6,069 bases of DNA from Cyclobacteriaceae bacterium (GTDB taxonomy: Bacteria > Bacteroidota > Bacteroidia > Cytophagales > Cyclobacteriaceae), in NCBI GenBank assembly GCA_025363495.1, contig JANYDR010000653.1:1-6069 (forward strand). The letters are read 5' to 3'. A program made the position numbers and the translations under genes. The stretch's first letter is position 1. Every line of letters starts with the position of its first letter. This document shows, piece by piece, positions 1 to 5,833 of the stretch. The notes beneath the pieces were generated by a model that ran no database searches, was not told where the DNA came from, and saw only the letters and a program-made list of their open reading frames with translations.

Positions 1-78
1 AATTAATCTATGTAAGCTTTGTATTTCTGTGATCCTATGTGTTTAAAAATAATTATCCGATGGGTCTTACCTCCAGGT

Positions 79-567
79 TTATTTCTTTGGATATTCAAAA
101 AACATCAATCTCCCTGTCTTTTCTTTAACTTCTCGCCACGATACTATCTTGAATTCAATCACCAGAACTCCTGCCGTTGGAATATTGTCAATCGTCTCCC
201 CCTGAAGAATATTCACGAAATCGGTAAGACCCGGATTGTGACCTGCAATCATAATTGAATCACATTCATCCGAACTATTTTTTAAGAAAGCCAATAAAGT
301 ATTTTCATGAGCGTGATACAATTTCTGATCTGATTTTATTGCAGAAGTTGGAAAGCCGATAATCTCAGATACTATTTTCGCTGTGGTAAAGGCGCGCAAT
401 GCCGGGCTTGAATAAAAAACATCAGGAATAAATCCATGCTCTTTTAATCGTTTCCCCATTTCAGGTGCATCTTTTTCTCCTCTTTGATTAAGTGGACGGT
501 CGAAATCATCCAGGTCCGGATTATCCCAGCTCGACTTCGCATGACGCAATAAACAGAGTCTCTTCAC
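79..567 (-). CDS. sixA: SixA-type phosphohistidine phosphatase (histidine phosphatase superfamily)
   Basis: Small single-domain, probably cytoplasmic histidine phosphatase. SixA family members remove phosphate from phosphohistidine on signalling or phosphotransfer proteins; the target here is unknown. From the GTG start at 567 the protein is 162 aa and begins MKRLCLLRHAKSSW, the usual SixA beginning, with RHA carrying the catalytic His (residue 9). A DFDRPLNQRG block follows, then YSSPALRAFTTA with the substrate Arg, and AGHNPGL with the second catalytic His (residue 110). The frame can be extended to an ATG at 618, giving 179 aa, but the added 17 residues are basic, unlike the family, and cover a good promoter for the opposite gene, so I prefer the GTG. 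A weak minus-strand -7 match (TACGTTTT, 640-633) lies upstream. The gene is divergent from the acyltransferase. The family call is firm; the start is less certain. Confidence 0.9.
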   Translation of the reverse strand: MKRLCLLRHAKSSWDNPDLDDFDRPLNQRGEKDAPEMGKRLKEHGFIPDVFYSSPALRAFTTAKIVSEIIGFPTSAIKSDQKLYHAHENTLLAFLKNSSDECDSIMIAGHNPGLTDFVNILQGETIDNIPTAGVLVIEFKIVSWREVKEKTGRLMFFEYPKK

Positions 568-593
568 CGGTTTAAATTTAATCAAACTGCGTC

Positions 594-601
594 TATCTTT
601 G
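594..601 (+). promoter_or_regulatory. Bacteroidota-type -7 element for the acyltransferase gene
   Basis: TATCTTTG fits the Bacteroidota -7 consensus TAnnTTTG exactly and would start transcription near 608, giving a leader of roughly 55 nt before the ATG at 664. The -33 region is poor: the expected TTG at about 572-574 reads TTT. The element lies between the two candidate sixA starts, which favours the shorter sixA. Found by pattern only. Confidence 0.45.
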
Positions 602-663
602 CTTCGCCGTAGCCTCATTACGAGATTCTGCTAAAACGTAAGGCCAGCGAAGGCGATTGATTT

Positions 664-1584
664 ATGGAAGAAAGACCTTTACGAAAAGAAATCAAGTACA
701 CTCTATTATACTGGTTTGTAAGATTTTTAATTTTTTTATCCGGAGTACTTCCTCGTCCTGTTTGGCTTGGCTTCTGTGGATTTTTAGGATGGCTCGGTTA
801 TTTATTCTCACCGAAGCCGCGAGCTCTTGCAGTGAAACACCTTGGAATGGCCTTCGGAAAAGAAAAAACCCCTGACGAAATCCGCAAGCTCGCCCGGCAA
901 ACATTTATCATGCTCGGAAAAAATGCCGGCGAAATTGTACGTGCATCCCGTGTAAAGACTATTGCCGACATGGATAAATTTGTTGTCGTTCATGGATACG
1001 AAAATGCCGAGGCTGCGAGGGATAAAGGCAAAGGGCTCATATTTATTCCGTGTCATTTAGGAGCATTTGAATTAATGGTCACTTTCGTAGCCTTACATGG
1101 TTTCAGGCCGATGGTAATTGGTACCGCATTAAAAGATGAACGCCTCAACGAACTCATGGTCAATTATAGAAATGCGCACGGAGCAATTCCTGTCCAAAGA
1201 GGCAAGGAGACGTTACGACTTTTTAAAGGATTAAAGCAAGGTGGTTCTACGGCCGTTCTTATCGATCAGGACACGAAGGTTAAGAGCCGTTTTGTAGAGT
1301 TTTTCGGAATGGAGGCGGCAACTCCCATTGGTGCTGCTATCCTGGCATTAAAAACAGGAGCCTCGGTACTTCCGGCCTATATTTATCTAGGCGAGGACAA
1401 TCTCCAGCACATTACCTTCCTTCCAGAGATTCCGCTTGAGGTTACTGGCGACGAAGAAACAGATCTCGTGCGCAACACTCAAAATTATACCCGCTATATT
1501 GAAAAAGTCGTGAGGGAACATCCAACGCAATGGGTGTGGATGCACGAGCGCTGGAAAACAAAGCCTGGAGAAGAAGTCAGATAA
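664..1584 (+). CDS. LpxL/HtrB-family lipid acyltransferase (Lip_A_acyltrans)
   Basis: Membrane-anchored acyltransferase of the lysophospholipid acyltransferase superfamily, 306 aa, the normal length for LpxL/HtrB proteins. In Gram-negative bacteria this family transfers a secondary acyl chain from acyl-ACP to a lipid A precursor at the inner face of the inner membrane. A hydrophobic N-terminal anchor spans about residues 14-48. The catalytic HX4E motif is H131-E136 (HLGAFE). DQD at 201-203 is followed by FFG (213-215) and TPIGAA (220-225), both typical of the family. The C-terminus has the diagnostic QWVWMHERWKTKP block (289-301). There is no clear Shine-Dalgarno upstream; an AAGGCG 8 nt before the ATG is weak. 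The dehydrogenase starts 81 nt downstream without an obvious terminator, so cotranscription is possible. The acceptor could be lipid A or another Bacteroidota lipid; sequence alone does not decide, so I give no gene symbol. Confidence 0.92.
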   Translation: MEERPLRKEIKYTLLYWFVRFLIFLSGVLPRPVWLGFCGFLGWLGYLFSPKPRALAVKHLGMAFGKEKTPDEIRKLARQTFIMLGKNAGEIVRASRVKTIADMDKFVVVHGYENAEAARDKGKGLIFIPCHLGAFELMVTFVALHGFRPMVIGTALKDERLNELMVNYRNAHGAIPVQRGKETLRLFKGLKQGGSTAVLIDQDTKVKSRFVEFFGMEAATPIGAAILALKTGASVLPAYIYLGEDNLQHITFLPEIPLEVTGDEETDLVRNTQNYTRYIEKVVREHPTQWVWMHERWKTKPGEEVR

Positions 1585-1665
1585 AATCTTTTATGGAAAG
1601 ACGATTGAACTTTAACAGTTGATTCATGTTCTTTCTTAATATTATACCCTAATTCTAAAAACACT

Positions 1666-2706
1666 ATGATTCCCGTAAAAGCATACGCCGCCAATACTGC
1701 TACAACTCCTCTTGCGCCTTTTGGTTTCGATAGACGTGAGGTCGGACCGAAGGATGTTCTTATTGATATTTTATACTGTGGTGTGTGTCACTCCGACATT
1801 CACCAGGCCCGTGACGAATGGGGTGGATCTATATTCCCAATGGTCCCAGGACATGAGATCGTAGGCCGGGTAAGTAAGATTGGTAAGGATGTAAAGCAAT
1901 TTAATGTCGGAGATCTTGCAGGTGTTGGTTGTTTTGTTGACTCATGCCGTACATGTGTTAATTGCCAGGAAGGACTTGAGCAATACTGTGAAAAAGGAAT
2001 GGTAGGTACCTATAACGGTCGTGATAAAGAGGGTGCTCCTACCTATGGAGGGTACTCTTCAAAGATCGTTGTCGATGAACAATATACACTACACATTTCT
2101 TCCAATTTACAGTTGGAGCGTGTTGGTCCACTGCTGTGCGCGGGTATTACAACCTATTCTCCCATCATGCACTGGAACATTGGCAATGGACATAAAGTTG
2201 GTGTATTAGGCTTGGGCGGATTGGGACACATGGCCGTGAAGTTTGCCGTATCCCTGGGATCAGAAGTAACAGTACTCAGTTCATCAAAAAATAAAGAAGC
2301 CGATGCAAAGAAGCTGGGCGCTCATCATTTTGCTCATACTGGGAATGAAGCGACAATGAAATCTCTTCGCAGTCATTTTGATTTTATCATTGATACTGTC
2401 TCTGCACAACACGATTTAAATCTTTACCTCGGACTTTTAAAAAGAGACGGAACACATATCGTAGTCGGAGTTCCGCCGGCCCCTGAACCGGTACATCACT
2501 TTTCATTGATCGGTGGTCGCAAGAAATTGGGAGGTTCATTGATCGGAGGCATAAAAGAAACGCAGGAGATGCTTGATTTCTGTGCCGAACGCAATATCAT
2601 GTCAGACGTGGAAGTAATTGCCATGAAGGATATTAATGGTGCTTACGAACGAATGCTGAAGAATGATGTGAGATATAGATTTGTGATTGACATGGCAACG
2701 CTTTAA
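1666..2706 (+). CDS. Zinc-dependent NAD(P) alcohol dehydrogenase, cinnamyl-alcohol-dehydrogenase / YahK type
   Basis: Cytoplasmic medium-chain dehydrogenase of 346 aa, full length for the family, interconverting alcohols and aldehydes. The catalytic zinc ligands are visible as C41 (in CGVCHSDIH), H63 with E64 (PGHE) and C158 (LLCAGITTY). The structural zinc site is C94, C97, C100 and C108 in the CRTCVNCQEGLEQYC block typical of the CAD/YahK branch. The Rossmann turn is GLGGLG at 182-187. Strand two ends in LSSSKNK, with Ser and Lys where NADH enzymes carry Asp, so NADP(H) is likely. Substrate is unknown; relatives reduce a broad range of aldehydes. The leader is A-rich (AAAAACACT before ATG) with no Shine-Dalgarno, and I found no convincing own promoter in 1585-1665. 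The TAA stop is followed directly by TAG, which begins a heptamer repeat array. Confidence 0.95.
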   Translation: MIPVKAYAANTATTPLAPFGFDRREVGPKDVLIDILYCGVCHSDIHQARDEWGGSIFPMVPGHEIVGRVSKIGKDVKQFNVGDLAGVGCFVDSCRTCVNCQEGLEQYCEKGMVGTYNGRDKEGAPTYGGYSSKIVVDEQYTLHISSNLQLERVGPLLCAGITTYSPIMHWNIGNGHKVGVLGLGGLGHMAVKFAVSLGSEVTVLSSSKNKEADAKKLGAHHFAHTGNEATMKSLRSHFDFIIDTVSAQHDLNLYLGLLKRDGTHIVVGVPPAPEPVHHFSLIGGRKKLGGSLIGGIKETQEMLDFCAERNIMSDVEVIAMKDINGAYERMLKNDVRYRFVIDMATL

Positions 2707-2797
2707 TAGGCATTGGGAATTACGCATTGGGCATTGGGTCAGCTTCGTAACCGAATCTCCCAATGCCTAAGACCCAATGCCTAATTCCTAATTCCCC
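2707..2797. repeat. Inverted heptamer-repeat array between convergent genes (element 1)
   Basis: Two opposing arms are made of 7-bp units in unbroken register. On the plus strand units start at 2709 (GGCATTG), 2716 (GGAATTA), 2723 (CGCATTG), 2730 (GGCATTG) and 2737 (GGTCAGC). Reading the minus strand from 2795 downward, units are GGAATTA (2795-2789 and 2788-2782), GGCATTG (2781-2775), GGTCTTA (2774-2768), GGCATTG (2767-2761) and GGAGATT (2760-2754). The arms pair in several ways: 2730-2740 with 2771-2781 is a perfect 11-bp match, and 2707-2717 matches both 2759-2769 and 2773-2783 over 11 bp. The element fills the gap between the dehydrogenase and the two-TM gene and includes the latter's stop codon. 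It may act as a transcription barrier for the convergent pair, but it has no T-tract. The repeat structure is certain; the function is unknown. Confidence 0.85.
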
Positions 2798-3201
2798 GAC
2801 TCCCTTCTCAAATTAAGCTTGCGCTTATTCGACTTTTCAAACACCGATCCATTACCCTTTATGAGTCGTTTCGCGAAAAGCATAAAGGTTATTCCTGCCG
2901 ATAATAATGCTCCACCAATTCCAAGAATGGTATAGGAGTGATTGAATAAAAAAATTGCCAGGAAGACAGTACCAACTCCTGACATTATCTTTCCTATCAG
3001 GTCTGATTTTTTTGCGGAAAAGCCCCGATCGGCGGTCATCGCCTGATAAAGCAGCGCGTCATCAATCTTTATGATCAGGCTTTTAATTTCTTCATCAGAA
3101 ATGCCTGACAATTTTAGATCTTCCCGCACATCGGAGAATGATTTGCCCTGTTGGATCCAGGTGACATATTTGTTCAAATCGATATTTTCTGTCCCATTCA
3201 T
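2788..3201 (-). CDS. Hypothetical protein with two predicted membrane segments
   Basis: I do not recognise this 137-aa protein. A polar N-terminal half (about residues 1-65) is predicted helical and includes a VREDLKLSGISDEEI stretch, resembling a small soluble helical domain. Two hydrophobic segments follow (about 70-88 and 90-111), then a basic, Lys/Arg-rich tail (112-137). This suggests a small inner-membrane protein with the N-terminal domain and tail on the same side, probably cytoplasmic by the positive-inside rule. The ATG overlaps the TGA of the upstream DUF486 gene as ATGA, a strong sign of translational coupling, so the two are likely made together. The final Gly-Asn and the TAG stop are encoded within heptamer array sequence, so the C-terminal end may have been altered when the array formed. 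The gene is real by position and composition, but no function can be assigned. Confidence 0.75.
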   Translation of the reverse strand: MNGTENIDLNKYVTWIQQGKSFSDVREDLKLSGISDEEIKSLIIKIDDALLYQAMTADRGFSAKKSDLIGKIMSGVGTVFLAIFLFNHSYTILGIGGALLSAGITFMLFAKRLIKGNGSVFEKSNKRKLNLRRESGN

Positions 3202-3566
3202 TTCTTAAAAATAAAATAAACGGCAAGAATTAGAAAAAAGAATCCAATAACATGATTTAACCTGAACGTCTCCTCCTTAAAGAATACAAGTGAAAAAACA
3301 ACGAAGACACTGAGCGTGATCACTTCCTGAATGACCTTGAGCTGCATCAGCGAGAATGGTCCGCCATATTCATTTGATCCAATGCGGTTGGCCGGAACCT
3401 GTAATATGTACTCAAATAACGCCACTCCCCAGCTTATTAAGATAATGCTTACCAACCCAAGGTTCTGACTCCATGACATCTCTTTAAATTTCAGGTGGCC
3501 GTACCATGCGAAGGTCATGAAGGTGTTAGAGCCGATGAGGAGCAGGATGGTGTAGAGTGGTTTCAT
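3198..3566 (-). CDS. DMT-superfamily DUF486 small membrane protein
   Basis: Four-TM inner-membrane protein of 122 aa, full length for DUF486 (PF04342), a short branch of the drug/metabolite transporter superfamily whose substrate is not established. Hydrophobic segments lie at about 4-22, 36-55, 78-96 and 104-120. The family hallmark is the block from E52 through QVPANRIG (56-63), followed by GGPFSL and QLKVIQE (75-81). An in-frame TAA only 6 nt before the ATG rules out a longer start; that TAA is supplied by a GGTAACT heptamer of the adjacent repeat. There is no Shine-Dalgarno. The gene follows ettA on the same strand across a 127-nt gap filled by repeat element 2, and overlaps the next gene by 4 nt. 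Small DMT proteins often act as dimers, but that is family knowledge and not visible here. Confidence 0.9.
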   Translation of the reverse strand: MKPLYTILLLIGSNTFMTFAWYGHLKFKEMSWSQNLGLVSIILISWGVALFEYILQVPANRIGSNEYGGPFSLMQLKVIQEVITLSVFVVFSLVFFKEETFRLNHVIGFFFLILAVYFIFKK

Positions 3567-3570
3567 TAGG

Positions 3571-3695
3571 AGTTACCGGTTTCCGGTCTCAAGTTTCCGG
3601 GAGACCGATGATTTATATGACGTACCTGATTGTCCATAAAAATTCTTGTCATGTGGGAAGACCCCAGGCAACCTGGTAACTGGTATCCGGAAACT
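3571..3695. repeat. Inverted heptamer-repeat array between ettA and the DUF486 gene (element 2)
   Basis: The left arm has five in-register 7-bp units on the plus strand: AGTTACC (3571), GGTTTCC (3578), GGTCTCA (3585), AGTTTCC (3592) and GGGAGAC (3599). The right arm carries the same kind of unit on the minus strand: AGTTTCC (3695-3689), GGATACC (3688-3682) and AGTTACC (3681-3675), then, after a 1-base slip, GGTTGCC (3673-3667). About 60 nt of ordinary sequence separates the arms. AGTTTCCGG at 3592-3600 pairs perfectly with 3687-3695, and AGTTACC at 3571-3577 with 3675-3681. A local hairpin is also possible: CGGTCTC (3584-3590) with GAGACCG (3601-3607) around a 10-nt loop. The outer edge of the right arm touches the ettA TAG stop. 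The repeat structure is clear; any role in termination or mRNA processing is inference. Confidence 0.8.
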
Positions 3696-5376
3696 ATTTA
3701 ACAAGTTTCTTATACTTAATCCTATGCGGCTGATCATCCCCCAATCTTTTCTTTCTGTTCTCTTCGTACTCACTAAACGTTCCTTCATACCAGAATATTT
3801 GTGAGTCTCCTTCAAAGGCAAGGATATGAGTACACACGCGATCTAAAAACCATCTATCGTGAGAAATGATCACGGCGCATCCACCGAAATTTTCCAGTGC
3901 CTCTTCCAGTGAGCGAAGTGTATTCACATCAAGATCATTGGTAGGCTCATCCAACAATAAAAGATTACCACCTTGCTTCAATGCAATGGCAAGATGAGCG
4001 CGGTTGCGCATACCGCCCGACAACTCTTTTACTTTCTTCTGCTGGTCTGTTCCGCTGAAATTGAACTTACTCACATACGCACGCGAGTTCATTTCTTTAC
4101 CACCAATGAGAATAAGATCATTGCCGCCTGTGATTGCCTGAAACACGGTATCATCCGGTTTAAGATCGTCGTGCTCCTGATCGACATAAGCGATCTTCAC
4201 GGTGTCACCTACAGAGAATGTTCCTGCGTCGGGTTTCTCAGAACCTGTGATCATTTTAAATAACGTTGTTTTACCAGCGCCATTCGGACCAATGATTCCA
4301 ACGATGCCCGCGGGTGGCAGTGAGAATGTCAGGTTCTCATACAACAGCTTATCACCATACGCTTTGGATACTCCTGTAGCTTCGATCACTTTATTTCCAA
4401 GCCGTGGTCCGGGCGGTATATATAACTCCAGTTTTTCTTCCTTCTCACGGCCTTCCTGACCCATAAGTTTTTCGTAGGCCGACAAACGCGCTTTTCCTTT
4501 CGCTTGTCTTCCTTTTGGATTCATGCGCACCCATTCCAACTCACGCTCCAGTGCTTTCTGACGCTTTGATTCGGTTTTTTCTTCGGCTTTCAAACGCTTT
4601 TGTTTCTGATCGAGCCATGAAGAATAATTTCCTTTCCATGGAATTCCTTCTCCACGATCAAGCTCAAGGATCCAGCCCGCAACATTGTCAAGGAAATAAC
4701 GATCGTGAGTAACAGCGATGATAGTTCCCTTGTATTGACGTAAATGTTCTTCCAGCCATTGCACGGACTCTGCATCAAGGTGGTTGGTAGGCTCATCAAG
4801 AAGGAGCACATCTGGTTCCTGCAAAAGCAAACGACAAAGTGCAATTCTTCTCTTCTCACCACCCGACAGATGCTCTACTTTGGCATCCGGAGGAGGGCAG
4901 CGAAGAGCATCCATAGCTCGTTCGAGTTTGTGGTCAAGTTCCCAGGCATCAACTGCATCCAGCTTTTCCTGAAGGACACCTTGTTTCTCTATCAGCTTTT
5001 CCATCTTATCGGGATTTTCCAATATTTCCGGATCTGCAAATTTCTCATTGATGGCCTCGAATTCTTTCAGCAGGTCTGAGATCTCTTTTACACCTTCTTC
5101 TACAATTTCTCTGACGGTTTTTGTTTTGTCAAGTTGTGGCTCCTGTTCAAGTAAGCCCACCGTGAAGCTCAGATCGGATACCACTTCCCCCTGAAACTCT
5201 TTATCAATGCCGGCGATAATCCGCAGCAGGGATGATTTTCCTGATCCATTTAATCCCAGCACGCCAATCTTGGCGCCGTAGAAAAAGGAGAGGTAGATGT
5301 TTTTAAGTACCTGTTTACTGGGTGGATAAATTTTATTTACACCCGTCATCGAAAAGATGATTTTTTCGTCTGCCAT
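3694..5376 (-). CDS. ettA: EttA, energy-dependent translational throttle protein (ABC-F ATPase)
   Basis: Cytoplasmic ABC-F protein of 560 aa with two ATPase domains and no membrane segment. EttA binds the ribosomal E site and gates entry into the elongation cycle according to the ATP/ADP ratio. Domain 1 has Walker A GLNGSGKS (41-48), signature LSGGE (169-173) and Walker B with catalytic E194 in LLLDEPTNHLD. The linker (about 250-315) is the P-site tRNA interaction motif, recognisable by LEWVRMNPKGRQAKGKARL (279-297), which separates EttA from Uup and other ABC-F proteins. Domain 2 has GPNGAGKT (362-369), LSGGM (451-455) and E476 in LLLLDEPTNDLD. All catalytic residues are present. LSGGM replaces the more usual LSGGE/Q in domain 2; from memory this is common in Bacteroidota EttA. 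The start (MADEKIIFSM) is at the normal family position. The TAG stop abuts repeat element 2. Confidence 0.97.
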   Translation of the reverse strand: MADEKIIFSMTGVNKIYPPSKQVLKNIYLSFFYGAKIGVLGLNGSGKSSLLRIIAGIDKEFQGEVVSDLSFTVGLLEQEPQLDKTKTVREIVEEGVKEISDLLKEFEAINEKFADPEILENPDKMEKLIEKQGVLQEKLDAVDAWELDHKLERAMDALRCPPPDAKVEHLSGGEKRRIALCRLLLQEPDVLLLDEPTNHLDAESVQWLEEHLRQYKGTIIAVTHDRYFLDNVAGWILELDRGEGIPWKGNYSSWLDQKQKRLKAEEKTESKRQKALERELEWVRMNPKGRQAKGKARLSAYEKLMGQEGREKEEKLELYIPPGPRLGNKVIEATGVSKAYGDKLLYENLTFSLPPAGIVGIIGPNGAGKTTLFKMITGSEKPDAGTFSVGDTVKIAYVDQEHDDLKPDDTVFQAITGGNDLILIGGKEMNSRAYVSKFNFSGTDQQKKVKELSGGMRNRAHLAIALKQGGNLLLLDEPTNDLDVNTLRSLEEALENFGGCAVIISHDRWFLDRVCTHILAFEGDSQIFWYEGTFSEYEENRKKRLGDDQPHRIKYKKLVK

Positions 5377-5394
5377 GAAATTTTGTTAGGTAAG

Positions 5395-5402
5395 CAAATA
5401 TG
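5395..5402 (-). promoter_or_regulatory. Possible -7 element for ettA
   Basis: On the minus strand this reads CATATTTG, one base off the Bacteroidota consensus TAnnTTTG, about 19 nt before the ettA ATG. Initiation would give a leader of only some 13 nt. No TTG lies at the expected -33 distance, so the call is weak. Confidence 0.25.
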
Positions 5403-5494
5403 GTTCTTTTGACCAAAAAATCCATCATTGGTCTATGCAACCGATGGTAAAAAGAGATTACTTTTTAGCTTTTGAAACTATCGTACAATGACTA

Positions 5495-5524
5495 TTGACA
5501 ATGGTGTATTTAATTCTATTTTTG
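5495..5524 (+). promoter_or_regulatory. Bacteroidota sigma-A promoter for the DUF2795 gene
   Basis: TTG (5495-5497, within ATTGACA) and TATTTTTG (5517-5524) are separated by exactly 19 nt, matching the Bacteroidota -33/-7 arrangement at every consensus base. Transcription should start near 5530, leaving a leader of about 10 nt before the ATG at 5541, with no room for a Shine-Dalgarno. This is the best promoter in the window. Confidence 0.7.
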
Positions 5525-5540
5525 CGGAAATTTTAACTGT

Positions 5541-5762
5541 ATGTACTGGACATTGGAATTGGCATCATACCTCGAGGACGCACCCTGGCCGGCCACCAAG
5601 GATGAATTAATAGACTTTTCCATCCGTTCGGGCGCACCGCTGGAAGTTGTCGAAAATCTTCAGGAACTGGAGGACGACGGTCAGCCTTACGAGAGCATCG
5701 AAGAGATCTGGCCGGATTATCCCACGAAAGAGGATTTCTTCTTCAATGAGGACGAGTATTGA
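5541..5762 (+). CDS. DUF2795 domain-containing small acidic protein
   Basis: Protein of 73 aa, very acidic, with no signal peptide or membrane segment, so probably cytoplasmic. It matches the DUF2795 type found widely in Bacteroidota. The N-terminal YWTLELASYLEDAPWPATKD and the central APLEVVENLQELEDDG carry the conserved core, and the tail is aromatic and acidic (FFFNEDEY). The predicted fold is a compact helical domain, in which the PATKDEL and GAPLEVV segments look like helix starts. Function is not established; I recall no demonstrated role for these short versions. It has its own strong promoter 17 nt upstream and a hairpin terminator 40 nt downstream, so it is a stand-alone transcript. 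Strong conservation together with a consensus promoter suggests an abundant housekeeping protein, which is inference. Confidence 0.9.
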   Translation: MYWTLELASYLEDAPWPATKDELIDFSIRSGAPLEVVENLQELEDDGQPYESIEEIWPDYPTKEDFFFNEDEY

Positions 5763-5801
5763 TGAGTTTGACTCCTTCAATTAATCGAATAGAAAAATAT
5801 T

Positions 5802-5833
5802 AAAAGCTGACGGATGGTCAGCTTTTCTTTTTT
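5802..5833. terminator. Intrinsic terminator shared by the DUF2795 gene and ispD
   Basis: A perfect 10-bp stem pairs AAAAGCTGAC (5802-5811) with GTCAGCTTTT (5817-5826) around the 5-nt loop GGATG. A T-rich run to 5833 follows on the plus strand. The A-run on the left arm and the preceding AAAAATATT give a weaker T-tract on the minus strand, so it can serve the convergent ispD as well. The ispD stop codon and its last codons are encoded within the hairpin. Confidence 0.9.

Noticed and set aside
19..258. Plus-strand 79-aa reading frame at the left edge
   Set aside because: It lies mostly antisense to sixA, has no recognisable domain, and is explained as a shadow of that gene.
1619..1647. TTG plus TATTATA upstream of the alcohol dehydrogenase as a promoter
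   Set aside because: At the right spacing the -7 position reads ATTATACC, which does not match TAnnTTTG; too weak to call.
664..2706. Acyltransferase plus alcohol dehydrogenase as a dedicated lipid-modifying pathway
   Set aside because: The 81-nt gap and the general nature of both families give no support beyond adjacency.
2707..2797. Element 1 as a CRISPR array or simple intrinsic terminator
   Set aside because: Units are 7 bp with no spacers, which excludes CRISPR. There are several competing stems and no T-run, so it is not a standard intrinsic terminator.
3573..3821. Minus-strand 82-aa frame crossing repeat element 2 and the ettA 3' end
   Set aside because: It runs in another frame of ettA and through the heptamer array; its tail is translated repeat, with no family resemblance.
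4744..5079. Plus-strand 111-aa frame and other frames inside ettA
   Set aside because: They are antisense to a full-length, well-conserved EttA, have atypical composition, and have no promoter or domain.
5422..5447. Imperfect hairpin in the ettA/DUF2795 gap (CCATC and GGT pairing with ACC and GATGG)
   Set aside because: The stem is interrupted by a 3-nt bulge and lacks a T-tract or known riboswitch features; it could be chance or a weak operator.
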